This document shows, one piece after another, positions 23,821 through 31,706 of a stretch of DNA of 46,056 bases; the stretch's first letter is position 1; each line of letters begins with the position of its first letter. The DNA lies in NCBI RefSeq assembly GCF_000248055.1, contig NZ_BAFC01000049.1, positions 1 to 46,056 of the forward strand. The letters run 5' to 3'. The DNA comes from Gordonia sputi NBRC 100414 (lineage in GTDB: Bacteria; Actinomycetota; Actinomycetes; Mycobacteriales; Mycobacteriaceae). The position numbers were made by a program, and so were the translations under genes. The notes beneath the pieces are model-generated. The model saw only the letters and a list, made by a program, of their open reading frames with translations, searched no databases and was not told where the DNA came from.

Positions 23821-25314
23821 TCAGGAGACCTGATAGCCCATCGGCATCATCGTCGACTTGTGTTCGACGAACGACTCGAGTCCCTCTGGCCCGCATTCGC
23901 GGCCGATGCCCGAGCTCTTGAAGCCACCGAACGGTGAGCCGGGGTCGATGGCGTAGAAGTTGATCCCGAAGGTGCCGGTGCGGATCTTCTCGGAGATCTC
24001 GATGCCGCGCTCGACGTCGGCGGTCCACACGGTGCCCGCCAGACCGTAGTCGGAGTCGTTGGCGATGGCGATCGCGTCGTCGACGTCGTCGTAGGTGATG
24101 ACCGACAGCACCGGGCCGAAGATCTCTTCCTGGGCGATCGTCATGTCGTTGGTGACGTCGGTGAAGATCGTCGGGGTGAGGAAGTAGCCGGAGTCGAGGC
24201 CCTCGGGGCGGCCGCCTTCGAGGGTCGCGGTGGCTCCCTCTTCCTTGCCCTTGGCGATGTAGCCCTCGATCTTCTCCAACTGGCGCTTGTTGATGACGGG
24301 TCCGAGCTGGCTGTCGGGTTCGCTCGGCAGGCCGACCTTCATGGCGTTGGCTGCCTCGACCATTGCCGCGACGATCTCGTCCTTGCGGCTCGCGGGCACC
24401 AGCACCCTGGTCTGCGCGACGCACGCCTGTCCGGTGTTGAACAGGCCGAGGAAGACCATCATGCCGATGTTGTTGATGTCGACGTCATCGAGGACGATTG
24501 CCGCCGACTTGCCGCCGAGCTCCAGCGAGCAGCGTTTGAGCGACTCGGCACACGCGGCGCCGATCTGCCGACCGGCGGCCGTCGACCCGGTGAACGTGAT
24601 CTTGTCGACGTCCGGGTGCGCGACGAGTGCTTTGCCGGTGTCCGGTCCGCCGGGGATGATCGAGATGACTCCCTCGGGAACGCCTGCCTCGGTGAAGATC
24701 TCGGCGACGGCGTTGGCCGTCCGCGGTGTCTCCGGTGCAGGTTTGAGCACCACTGAACAGCCGGCCGCGAGTGCTGCGCCGAGCTTGTTGCAGACGAGGA
24801 AGAGCGGGACGTTCCATGCGGTGATCGCGCCGACGACCCCGACCGGTTCACGCGTGATGCGCGTGGTGCCGAACAGGCCGTTGCGGTACTCGATCCAGGC
24901 GTAGTTGCGTGCGGCCTCGGCGTACGAGCGCAGCACGCCGGTGCCGGGCAGCTTCTGCAGCATGTCGACGGCGCTCGGCGGGGCGCCCATCTCCGACGAC
25001 ACCAGAGCCGAGATCGCTTCTGCGCGTTCGTCGATGATGTCGGCCACGCGATCGAGCACGGCTGCACGGTCTTCCGGAGACTTCTGCGACCACACGCCAG
25101 CATCGAAGGCGGCGCGAGCGGTACGGACAGCCGTGTCGACGTCGACCTCGTCGGCGAGCGGAACGGATGCGACTCGCTCGCCGGTCGCGGGCGAGAACAC
25201 CTCGAGGATCTCGGTCGAATGGGGCTTCACCCACGTGCCGCCGATGTAGAGCTCGGTCCGGTCGTCGGATGTGCCTGCCTCGTTCGAGGAACGAGGTTCG
25301 ACGGTCTGGGTCAT
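23821..25314 (-). CDS. NAD(P)-dependent aldehyde dehydrogenase under a KstR operator
   Basis: 497 residues, ALDH superfamily. ITAWNVP at 164-170, cofactor motif FTGSTAAG at 241-248, general base E265 in LELGG, nucleophile C298 in NTGQACVAQTR, EEIFGPV and PFGGFKSSGIGRE near the C-terminus. Start is the ATG at 25312-25314, with AGGAGC at correct spacing; the frame is open to 25422. A perfect KstR palindrome lies 115 bp upstream. It would oxidise an aldehyde to an acid, plausibly from sterol side-chain alcohols made by P450 and SDR enzymes; the substrate is inference. Confidence 0.9.
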   Translation of the reverse strand: MTQTVEPRSSNEAGTSDDRTELYIGGTWVKPHSTEILEVFSPATGERVASVPLADEVDVDTAVRTARAAFDAGVWSQKSPEDRAAVLDRVADIIDERAEAISALVSSEMGAPPSAVDMLQKLPGTGVLRSYAEAARNYAWIEYRNGLFGTTRITREPVGVVGAITAWNVPLFLVCNKLGAALAAGCSVVLKPAPETPRTANAVAEIFTEAGVPEGVISIIPGGPDTGKALVAHPDVDKITFTGSTAAGRQIGAACAESLKRCSLELGGKSAAIVLDDVDINNIGMMVFLGLFNTGQACVAQTRVLVPASRKDEIVAAMVEAANAMKVGLPSEPDSQLGPVINKRQLEKIEGYIAKGKEEGATATLEGGRPEGLDSGYFLTPTIFTDVTNDMTIAQEEIFGPVLSVITYDDVDDAIAIANDSDYGLAGTVWTADVERGIEISEKIRTGTFGINFYAIDPGSPFGGFKSSGIGRECGPEGLESFVEHKSTMMPMGYQVS

Positions 25315-25429
25315 GCGTGCTCCTGAAGTTGGTACCCGATGTTTCCCTCGACTCCGCTGTGCTCTGGAGATTGCTGAACACTCTTCGGGGAGGGGCGCGG
25401 ACAGGTGTGAACCACCGCACATCCAATAC

Positions 25430-25443
25430 TAGAACACGTTCTA
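25430..25443. promoter_or_regulatory. KstR operator upstream of the aldehyde dehydrogenase
   Basis: TAGAACACGTTCTA, a perfect palindrome with full match to TnnAACnnGTTnnA. It is in the 144-bp gap between the end of the Lon-domain gene and the start of the aldehyde dehydrogenase, both on the minus strand, so the dehydrogenase is the obvious target. Confidence 0.88.
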
Positions 25444-25458
25444 ACTCTGGTGTCGAGA

Positions 25459-26085
25459 TCAGGAATCGAAGGCGATGCGGGCGGCGAATCCCTCGACGGC
25501 GTCGTCGAGTATCGCGATCCGCGCGGGGGTGTCGGGTGCTTCGAGGAGTGACTGTCGGTCGGCGGCGCCGATCGGAAGGCGGGCTGCCCAGCCGAAGAGC
25601 CCGGCGTCGTCGAGGTCGGCGTCGTCGAACGAAGGCAGGTCGTCGGGGATGGGTGTGCCACGCCGGGTGTAGGCGTCGACGACGATCTCACGGATGCGGA
25701 CTCCGAGCGCGATCGAGTCGGCACGGGCCGCGGCGTTGGTCTTCGGCTCGTTGAGGACTGACACTTCGGCGCGCGGGTACGGATCGTCGGGCAACCATTC
25801 GGTCACCCGGAAGCGTCTGGTGCCGACGCAATGGACGTACGACAGTCCGCCCGGGTCGCGGCTCACGCGGTCGATTGCCGCGAAGGTTCCGACGTCGTGG
25901 CGCACATCGCCGCCGCCGACCTCCGAACCGCGCGCGATGAGAACGACACCGAAACGTGGCGGTCCGTCGGCGACGGCGAGGCAGTCGTCGAGCATCGTTC
26001 GATAGCGCGGTTCGAAGATCCGCAGCGGAAGCACCTCACCCGGCAGCAGCGCTGTGCCGAGCGGGAACATGGGTTGTGCGCTCAT
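25459..26085 (-). CDS. Lon substrate-binding (LON-N) domain protein
   Basis: 208 residues consisting of a LON-N (PUA-like) domain only: MFPLGTALLPGEVLPLRIFEPRYR at the N-terminus is the family signature, followed by FGVVLIARGSEVGGG and GTRRFRV. There is no AAA or protease domain, so it is not a Lon protease; stand-alone proteins of this type are common in actinobacteria with unknown function. ATG at 26083-26085, 7 bp after GGAGAG; a GTG at 26091 lies too close to that site. Confidence 0.85.
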   Translation of the reverse strand: MSAQPMFPLGTALLPGEVLPLRIFEPRYRTMLDDCLAVADGPPRFGVVLIARGSEVGGGDVRHDVGTFAAIDRVSRDPGGLSYVHCVGTRRFRVTEWLPDDPYPRAEVSVLNEPKTNAAARADSIALGVRIREIVVDAYTRRGTPIPDDLPSFDDADLDDAGLFGWAARLPIGAADRQSLLEAPDTPARIAILDDAVEGFAARIAFDS

Positions 26086-26134
26086 GTTCACACTCTCCGT
26101 GTGGGCAATCGTCTATCCGGTGTGAAAGGGATTG

Positions 26135-26443
26135 TCAGGCAGAGGGTTTCGCGTCGAGGACGACCTCGAACTCGAGAAGGTCTGCGCCGCTGGCAACCGG
26201 CTTCGCGCGCTCACCCGAATGAGCCTCGCGTGCGGGACCGGCAGCCCATGCCTGGAAATCCTCTTCGGTCTCCCACTGCGTGACGACGAAGTAGCGGTCG
26301 TCGCCCTTGACCGGGCGCAGCAACTGGAATCCGAGGAAGCCCTTCGAGCCGTCGACCGAGTGCGCGCGGTGTGCGAAGCGCTTCTCGAGTTCGGGCCCTG
26401 AGCCCTCGGGGACATGGATCGCGTTGATCTTCACAACAGTCAT
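26135..26443 (-). CDS. mhuD: Haem-degrading monooxygenase MhuD
   Basis: 102 residues, ferredoxin-like ABM fold. It matches MhuD of M. tuberculosis (Rv3592) nearly throughout, including N7, W66 and H75, the residues that hold and ruffle the haem; MhuD opens haem to mycobilin and releases iron without CO. The ATG is at 26441-26443. It is divergent from the alpha/beta hydrolase with 50 bp between starts, the Rv3592/Rv3591c arrangement. I saw no clear IdeR box in that gap. Confidence 0.93.
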   Translation of the reverse strand: MTVVKINAIHVPEGSGPELEKRFAHRAHSVDGSKGFLGFQLLRPVKGDDRYFVVTQWETEEDFQAWAAGPAREAHSGERAKPVASGADLLEFEVVLDAKPSA

Positions 26444-26493
26444 GTCCTCAGCCTAGTTCGGAATGTCTGTGCGTCGGATTAACCTCATTCACT

Positions 26494-27360
26494 GTGACTG
26501 CATATTCGACGCCCGAGGCGGGATATCCGACGTCGGAGGCGGGGTATGTGACGGCTGAGACGGGCCTGCTCGATCACGGCGGTCCGGACCGGGGCCTCGA
26601 TGCGCAGCAGTCGGCGGACGCGCTCGGTGTTGGGCCGATCGTGCTGCTCCACGGACTCATGGGGCGTGGCCGCACCTGGCGGCGGCAGATTCCCTGGCTA
26701 CGTAGGTACGGCCGGGTGTTCACGTTCGACGCCGCATTTCACACCGGAGCCGACGCCGCGCTCATCTCCGATCCCGCGGAGGTCTCCACCGAACGATTCG
26801 TCGCCGACCTCGCCGAGATCCTCACCTGGATCGACCTCGGACCCGCTGTGCTGGTTGGACATTCGATGGGCGCGCTGCATGCGTGGTGCGCCGCCGCGGA
26901 GTACCCCGAACTGGTCAGCGCGCTCGTCGTCGAAGACATGGCGCCGGACTTCCGTGGCCGCACCACCGCCGAGTGGACGCCCTGGTTCGACTCTTGGCCC
27001 GACCGGTTCAGCTCACTCGGACACGCCAGGCAGATGTTCGGCGACGTCGCGGGACGGTATTTCTACGAGGCATTCGACGACGGCGCGTTGCACGGTCAGC
27101 TCGCAACCTGGGCCGCGATCGCGCAGGAGTGGGGTGAACGCGACTTCTGGGATCAGTGGCGCAGCGTTCCGGTGCCGAGTCTGCTGATCGAAGCCGAGCA
27201 CACCGTGACGCCCGAGGGGCAGATGCGGAAGATGGCGTCGATCAACGACCACTCCGCTCACATCCAGATCAGCGGCGCAGGTCACCTCATACACGACGAC
27301 GCCCCGGAGGTCTTCCGGGGCGCCGTCGAAGCGTTTCTCTCTGCGTTGCCGTATCGGTAG
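26494..27360 (+). CDS. Alpha/beta hydrolase (Rv3591c-like)
   Basis: 288 residues. Oxyanion HG at 53-54 (LLHGLMG), nucleophile S124 in GHSMG, and the catalytic His in GAGHLIHDD near the C-terminus. The N-terminus has a small repeat (TPEAGYPTSEAGYVTAETG) before the fold begins. GTG start at 26494, with a possible -10 TAACCT at 26480-26485 that would give a leaderless or nearly leaderless mRNA. Substrate unknown. It converges with the membrane protein gene, 4 bp between stops. Confidence 0.87.
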   Translation: MTAYSTPEAGYPTSEAGYVTAETGLLDHGGPDRGLDAQQSADALGVGPIVLLHGLMGRGRTWRRQIPWLRRYGRVFTFDAAFHTGADAALISDPAEVSTERFVADLAEILTWIDLGPAVLVGHSMGALHAWCAAAEYPELVSALVVEDMAPDFRGRTTAEWTPWFDSWPDRFSSLGHARQMFGDVAGRYFYEAFDDGALHGQLATWAAIAQEWGERDFWDQWRSVPVPSLLIEAEHTVTPEGQMRKMASINDHSAHIQISGAGHLIHDDAPEVFRGAVEAFLSALPYR

Positions 27361-27364
27361 CTGC

Positions 27365-28558
27365 TCAGGGAGCGGGCGGCGCGATCGGCTCGTTGACGAT
27401 GCGACGGAACGCGTGCACCTGGAACAGTGCGGCGAGCGGTGCCGACACGATCAGGCCGATGCCGCAGATCAGGGCGCCCACGAGGTTGGTGAGCCACACG
27501 ATGATCAGGGTCAGGATCGAGTCGCCGATCCTGTTGGTGGTGACCCTGAACGAACGAGTAATGGCGTCGCCTGGCGATTTGCCCTCACTGATCGTCGCGA
27601 GGACAGCGAACTGCAGGAGGAATCCCGCGATGAGGCCGCCGATACCGATGCACAGGGAGGCGACGCCGGTGATGAGTCCGACGAGGATTGCCGTGCCGAT
27701 GACGGGGCCGAAGCGGATGGGCACCAGGAACGATTTGGCGTCGACGGATTCTCCGTTGGCGACACGTACCGCGCCGGAGAGAATCGCTGCTTCGATGTAC
27801 AGCAGGATCAGAAGCCCGATGATGTAGATGGCGATGAATGCGGCGAGCCCTCCGGCGCTGATCGACGTGGTCTCGTAGCTGTAGCTGGTGCCGCCGTATT
27901 CGGAGCCGCCGAGTGTTTCGGTGGTGGTGGTCGTGTAAAGCGACGAACCCCAGACGATCAATGACCAGAACACAAGTGCTACGAGAGCCATGATCACGCC
28001 GGGCAGAATCATCGGGCCGGGGTTGGCCTTGAACTGGCTCCATGCCCAACTGAAGCTCTCGCCGACGCTGAACGGGGTGCCAGGAGCGCCGGGTGCGGGT
28101 GCGGCCGGGTAACCGGGTGCGGCACCGAACTGGCCGGGAGGTGGCGTACCGCCGGGGGGAACCGAACCCGGCTGCGGTTGCCCGTACTGGGGCTGGCCGT
28201 ACTGGGGTTGGCCGGTCGGCGGCTGGCCGTACTGGGGTTGGCCGGTCGGCGGCTGGCCGTACTGGGGCTGGCCGGTCGGGGGCTGCCCGTACTGAGGCTG
28301 CCCGTACTGGGGCTGCCCGTACTGGGGTTGCCCGTACTGGGGCTGGCCGGTCGGCGGCTGCCCGTACTGGGGTTGACCGGTCGGGGGCTGGCCGGTCGAG
28401 GGCTTGCTGAGGTCGGGTTGCCCGTATTGAGGTTGGCCGGGTGCGGGTTGGCCATACTGGGGTTGTCCGTACTGGGGTTGGCCCGGCGTGGGGTTCGTCC
28501 CGTATGGCTCATTCGGGTTGGATTCGGAAGGCGTCGATTCGTTCGGCGGCTCAGTCAT
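27365..28558 (-). CDS. Proline/glutamine-rich repeat protein with a multi-span membrane domain
   Basis: 397 residues. Residues 1 to about 165 are low complexity with many GQPQYGQ and PPTGQPQYG units; the C-terminal 230 residues have about five hydrophobic spans ([31 protein letters not shown], the segment starting [15 protein letters not shown], and two near the end). The membrane part resembles uncharacterised actinobacterial membrane proteins of the DUF4013/DUF975 kind. The tail could be cytoplasmic and disordered and may drive clustering, by analogy with other PQYG-rich tails. ATG at 28556-28558. Function not known. Confidence 0.8.
   Translation of the reverse strand: MTEPPNESTPSESNPNEPYGTNPTPGQPQYGQPQYGQPAPGQPQYGQPDLSKPSTGQPPTGQPQYGQPPTGQPQYGQPQYGQPQYGQPQYGQPPTGQPQYGQPPTGQPQYGQPPTGQPQYGQPQYGQPQPGSVPPGGTPPPGQFGAAPGYPAAPAPGAPGTPFSVGESFSWAWSQFKANPGPMILPGVIMALVALVFWSLIVWGSSLYTTTTTETLGGSEYGGTSYSYETTSISAGGLAAFIAIYIIGLLILLYIEAAILSGAVRVANGESVDAKSFLVPIRFGPVIGTAILVGLITGVASLCIGIGGLIAGFLLQFAVLATISEGKSPGDAITRSFRVTTNRIGDSILTLIIVWLTNLVGALICGIGLIVSAPLAALFQVHAFRRIVNEPIAPPAP
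28160..28500 (-). repeat. Coding tandem repeats of [16 protein letters not shown]
   Basis: Degenerate units of 15 and 30 bp (on the plus strand around CCGTACTGGGGTTGGCC and GGTCGGCGGCTGG) repeat through the 5' half of the membrane protein gene. All units are multiples of 3, so the frame survives unit gain or loss. Confidence 0.8.
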
Positions 28559-28661
28559 CAGGCAAAGCTAGCAACCCTTGGGGCTCAGTTGAAGAGTACG
28601 AACGACATATTGCTGGCCGTGTCGTGGTCCGGCTGATCTGCCGCTTGGGCGAGGGGTGTGC

Positions 28662-29555
28662 TCAGCCCGCCTCGCCTGCCAGGCAGAAGCGGCCGTCCGA
28701 GGTGATTTCGACCAGGCCGTCGACGAGAAGTGAGTCGAGAGCCCGGTCACGCTGTGCTGTGTCGGTTGTCCAGACGATGTCGAGTCGGTCGCGGACGACC
28801 GGCCCCTCGGTGCCGCGCAGAACGTCGAGTAGCAGTCCGCGGACCTGACGGTCGGTACCCGCGAACTTCTGCACGCGCTTGGGCGGGCCGGTGTGGGCGG
28901 GTTTGCCCGCCTCGACCCACGCGCACGACAGCGGGCACCGCGCGCAGTCGGGGTTCCGCGCCGTGCAGACCAGGGCGCCGAGCTCCATCAGTGCGGCGCT
29001 GAAACGCGGCGTCGACGACGCATAGGAGCCGTCGGGATCGCGGGGCAGCACGGCCTCGGCGTCGGCGAGATCTCTCTTCGACGGATTGCCGGGCTCGGCA
29101 CGCCCGTGGACAGCACGCGCGAGAACGCGCCGGACGTTGGTGTCGACGACGGGAACCGACTGGCCGTAGGCGAAACAGGCGACTGCCCGGGCGGTGTAGT
29201 CGCCGATGCCCGGCAGAGTGAGCATCGTCGCGACGTCGTCGGGGACCCTGTCGTCGTGATCGGCGGCGAGCACCCGCGCGCATTCGTGAAGGCGCAGTGC
29301 ACGACGCGGATAGCCGAGCTTTCCCCACGCCCGCAGGACGTCGCCGGGCGACGCGGCTGCCATCGCCGATGGGACGGGCCAGCGTCGGACCCACGCACGC
29401 CACGGTTCGACGACGCGGGCCACGGGTGTCTGCTGGAGCATAATCTCGCTGATGAGAATCTGCCAGCCCGAAAGCCCTGGTTCGCGCCATGGCAGGTCGC
29501 GCTCATTGGCGTCGAACCAGCCCAGCAGCACTTGAGGTGGCAGACTAAACGACAT
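28662..29555 (-). CDS. mutY: A/G-specific adenine glycosylase MutY
   Basis: 297 residues. MutY removes adenine opposite 8-oxoguanine. Catalytic E37 (SEIMLQQT) and D138 (VVDTNV) are in place with the helix-hairpin-helix segment LPGIGDYTA at 114-122. The Fe-S loop has cysteines C197, C204, C207 and C211; the last spacing is three residues, shorter than the five in E. coli MutY. A C-terminal NUDIX-like 8-oxoG-recognition domain is much reduced, as in mycobacterial MutY. The start ATG (29553-29555) overlaps the start of the divergent carbonic anhydrase gene. Confidence 0.92.
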   Translation of the reverse strand: MSFSLPPQVLLGWFDANERDLPWREPGLSGWQILISEIMLQQTPVARVVEPWRAWVRRWPVPSAMAAASPGDVLRAWGKLGYPRRALRLHECARVLAADHDDRVPDDVATMLTLPGIGDYTARAVACFAYGQSVPVVDTNVRRVLARAVHGRAEPGNPSKRDLADAEAVLPRDPDGSYASSTPRFSAALMELGALVCTARNPDCARCPLSCAWVEAGKPAHTGPPKRVQKFAGTDRQVRGLLLDVLRGTEGPVVRDRLDIVWTTDTAQRDRALDSLLVDGLVEITSDGRFCLAGEAG

Positions 29556-30279
29556 GATCGGATTGACCCCGAAACAGGCGTGGGACGTTCTGCGCGAAGG
29601 TAACCGGCGCTTCATCAACGGAGAGTCTGAGCATCCCAGTCAGGGTATCGAGGACCGCGCGCGTCTCGTCGCAGGCCAGCACCCCCACGTCGTGTTGTTC
29701 GGCTGCGCCGACTCGCGACTGGCGGCGGAGATCATCTTCGACCAGGGTCTCGGCGACATGTTCGTGGTTCGCACTGCGGGCCACGTTGTGGACTCGGCGG
29801 TGATGGGCTCACTCGAGTACGCCGCGGAGGTGCTCGAGGTGCCGCTCGTCGTGATCCTCGGTCACGACAGCTGTGGAGCGGTCAAGGCGACGCTCGACGC
29901 TCTCGACGACCTGCAGATTCCCGGTGGCTACATCCGCGACGTGGTCGAACGCGTCACGCCGAGCATCCTCGCGGGTCGCAGCGAGGGGCTGACCAGGGTC
30001 GACGAGTTCGAGGCGCGACACGTCGTCGAAACCGGCCGCTTGCTGATGCAGCGCAGTCGGATCATCGCCGATCGGGTGGCCAACGGAAAGCTGGCCATCG
30101 TCGGACTGACGTACGCGCTCAATGAGGGAGCCGTTCAGTTGCAGGGTGCCTACGGCGACATCGGCCAGAGCTACGTCGAGATCGATACTGCTGGAAATGG
30201 CCACAAGGGCGCACACGAAGCGTCTCCAGCTGTCGCACATGAAGTGTCTCCAGCTGTCGACGAGGCCGCGTCTGCGTGA
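29554..30279 (+). CDS. canB: Beta-class carbonic anhydrase (CanB, Rv3588c-like)
   Basis: 241 residues. Zinc ligands C51, H104 and C107 with the D53-R55 dyad, at the same numbers as in the mycobacterial enzyme Rv3588c. It interconverts CO2 and bicarbonate. The C-terminus carries an extra repeat (HEASPAVAHEVSPAV) not needed for the fold. ATG at 29554-29556, overlapping the mutY start; GAGGTGG upstream serves as ribosome binding site and lies within mutY's coding start. Followed by an intrinsic terminator. Confidence 0.92.
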   Translation: MIGLTPKQAWDVLREGNRRFINGESEHPSQGIEDRARLVAGQHPHVVLFGCADSRLAAEIIFDQGLGDMFVVRTAGHVVDSAVMGSLEYAAEVLEVPLVVILGHDSCGAVKATLDALDDLQIPGGYIRDVVERVTPSILAGRSEGLTRVDEFEARHVVETGRLLMQRSRIIADRVANGKLAIVGLTYALNEGAVQLQGAYGDIGQSYVEIDTAGNGHKGAHEASPAVAHEVSPAVDEAASA

Positions 30280-30328
30280 CGCTCACGCGGCTCGCGGATC
30301 ACGCAGCTGAAGTCAACCTTTAGACTTT

Positions 30329-30349
30329 GCGCCGGTCAGGCGCGTTTTT
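30329..30349 (+). terminator. Intrinsic terminator after the carbonic anhydrase gene
   Basis: Stem GCGCC (30329-30333) and GGCGC (30339-30343) with loop GGTCA, followed by GTTTTT. A GC stem directly before five T is a textbook intrinsic terminator and rare in this window. Confidence 0.8.
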
Positions 30350-30409
30350 CTCAGCGACACGCCGCTTCGGGTCAGCCGTCGTATAGAACGTGGCCGTTAG
30401 CGTGGATGC

Positions 30410-31159
30410 GTGATCGAACCGCAGGGCCCGTTGCCATCTGAGATCTATTGGCGTCGTCGTATCGTCGCCGGTGGTGTCGGTGTGGCCGTGCTTGCCCTGG
30501 TCATCGGTTTGATCGTGTGGACCACCTCCGGAGGCGACAAGTCGCCGTCGAAAGCCGCGTCGTCGTCGTCGATCTCGACAACGACGACGCCCGCGTACGG
30601 ATCGTCGGAGTCGTCGGAAGCCCCGTCCGGTGGGGCAGGCAACGGTGGCGGCGGTAGCGGCGGAAACAATGCTGCGGGCGTGTCCGGTCAGCCGGGAGCG
30701 TCGCAGGCTTCCGGAGACGTCCCGGCTCCCGCGACGGGAGTGAACGGGACTCCGCTGTGCCCCGACCAGAACATCGCCGTGGTGCTCTACACCGACAAGC
30801 CGACCTACACGGTCGGCGATCAGCCGGTGTTCACGATCGTCACCACCAACGCGGGTCTGACCGCGTGCACCCGCGACGTCGGGAAGGCCGCGCAGAATGT
30901 TGTGGTGAGGACACTCGACGGCACGCGCACGCTGTGGTCGGCGCAGGATTGCTCGCCGCTGAAAGACGTGAACAACGTCGTGCTGCAACCGAAGCAGCAA
31001 GCCACGGACACCATCACCTGGTCGGGTACGACGAGCAACCCCGGCTGCGACAAGCCGCGCGTCCAGGTGCCGGTCGGGTCGTATCAGGCGATCGGCAAGA
31101 TGGGCGAGAAGGAATCGGCGCCGATCACGTTCAACGTCGTGGCGCCGGCGCAGCAGTAG
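30410..31159 (+). CDS. Membrane-anchored extracytoplasmic protein (Rv3587c-like)
   Basis: 249 residues: short cytoplasmic N-terminus (SEIYWRRR), one membrane span at about 19-38, a Ser/Thr/Gly-rich linker (about 44-105), and a beta-rich external domain with three cysteines (C116, C141 and others) ending in APITFNVVAPAQQ. It occupies the place of Rv3587c between the carbonic anhydrase and disA in mycobacteria. GTG start at 30410; a possible -10 TATAGA is at 30382-30387. Function unknown. Its 3' end overlaps the convergent helical-repeat gene by 76 bp. Confidence 0.8.
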   Translation: MIEPQGPLPSEIYWRRRIVAGGVGVAVLALVIGLIVWTTSGGDKSPSKAASSSSISTTTTPAYGSSESSEAPSGGAGNGGGGSGGNNAAGVSGQPGASQASGDVPAPATGVNGTPLCPDQNIAVVLYTDKPTYTVGDQPVFTIVTTNAGLTACTRDVGKAAQNVVVRTLDGTRTLWSAQDCSPLKDVNNVVLQPKQQATDTITWSGTTSNPGCDKPRVQVPVGSYQAIGKMGEKESAPITFNVVAPAQQ

Positions 31160-31686
31160 CGTCCTGCGGGTTCAGCCGGCGACGCCAGTGCCGACGCTCT
31201 GGGATCGGTATCCCTGCTCTCGATGGCCGCACCGACCTCAACGATGGCCGTGCGGATCATGTCACCGTAGGCATCGTCGGACAGCGCTGCCGCGTGCCGC
31301 TCTGCGGTGCGAATGTGCTCGGCCGCGGCGTCGAATGCGCTCAGGCGGCGGAGATCGTCGGCGATGTTGAGGTGCAGGCTCGGGTAGAAGCCTGCGACAC
31401 GAAGTCCGTCGTGATGTTGCCCGGTGCGCTCATCGGTGAGTGCTGCAGCGGCGTCGAGCGCGCGGATGTCCCAGACCAAGGCTTGCGCGGGATTGTCGTA
31501 GAGGTCGGCCAGGTAGTGAGCCAGGGTGCAGCGGTGGAACGGATCGCCCGCGGCACCGATGCGGTCCCAGATCTCGAGTAGATCGCGCTGCGCCGACGCC
31601 GCGTCACCCGTGTGCCCGAGGGCGACGGCTTTGCTGATCGCATCCATCGTCGGGTCGGTTGTGGTGGTTGCGTCCATCGTGTCCAT
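31084..31686 (-). CDS. Helical-repeat (TPR-like) protein, partner of the MerR-clamp protein
   Basis: 200 residues, soluble. Helical pairs follow a TPR-like pattern: GHTGDAASAQRDLLEIWDRIG, then DPFHRCTLAHYLADL, ALVWDIRALDAAAALTDE, FYPSLHLNIADDLRRL and FDAAAEHIRTAERH. Similar small proteins occur in other actinobacteria, to my memory often beside MerR-type genes, without known function. ATG at 31684-31686 after GAAGGAG; it starts 20 bp after the MerR-clamp stop, so the two are one operon. The last 25 or so residues (GRYCCAGATTLNVIG onward) are encoded antisense to the end of the convergent gene and look like an acquired tail. Confidence 0.75.
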   Translation of the reverse strand: MDTMDATTTTDPTMDAISKAVALGHTGDAASAQRDLLEIWDRIGAAGDPFHRCTLAHYLADLYDNPAQALVWDIRALDAAAALTDERTGQHHDGLRVAGFYPSLHLNIADDLRRLSAFDAAAEHIRTAERHAAALSDDAYGDMIRTAIVEVGAAIESRDTDPRASALASPAEPAGRYCCAGATTLNVIGADSFSPILPIA

Positions 31687-31706
31687 GCGCTCCTTCGGTT
31701 CGGGGG

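Noticed and set aside
28160..28500. CRISPR or other non-coding repeat array
   Set aside because: All units are multiples of three bases and read through as GQPQYGQ-type repeats of a membrane protein.
30383..30400. A KstR-like site (TAGAAC...GTTAGC) before the Rv3587c-like gene
   Set aside because: The half-sites are 6 bp apart instead of 2 and the second arm does not match; it does not fit TnnAACnnGTTnnA.
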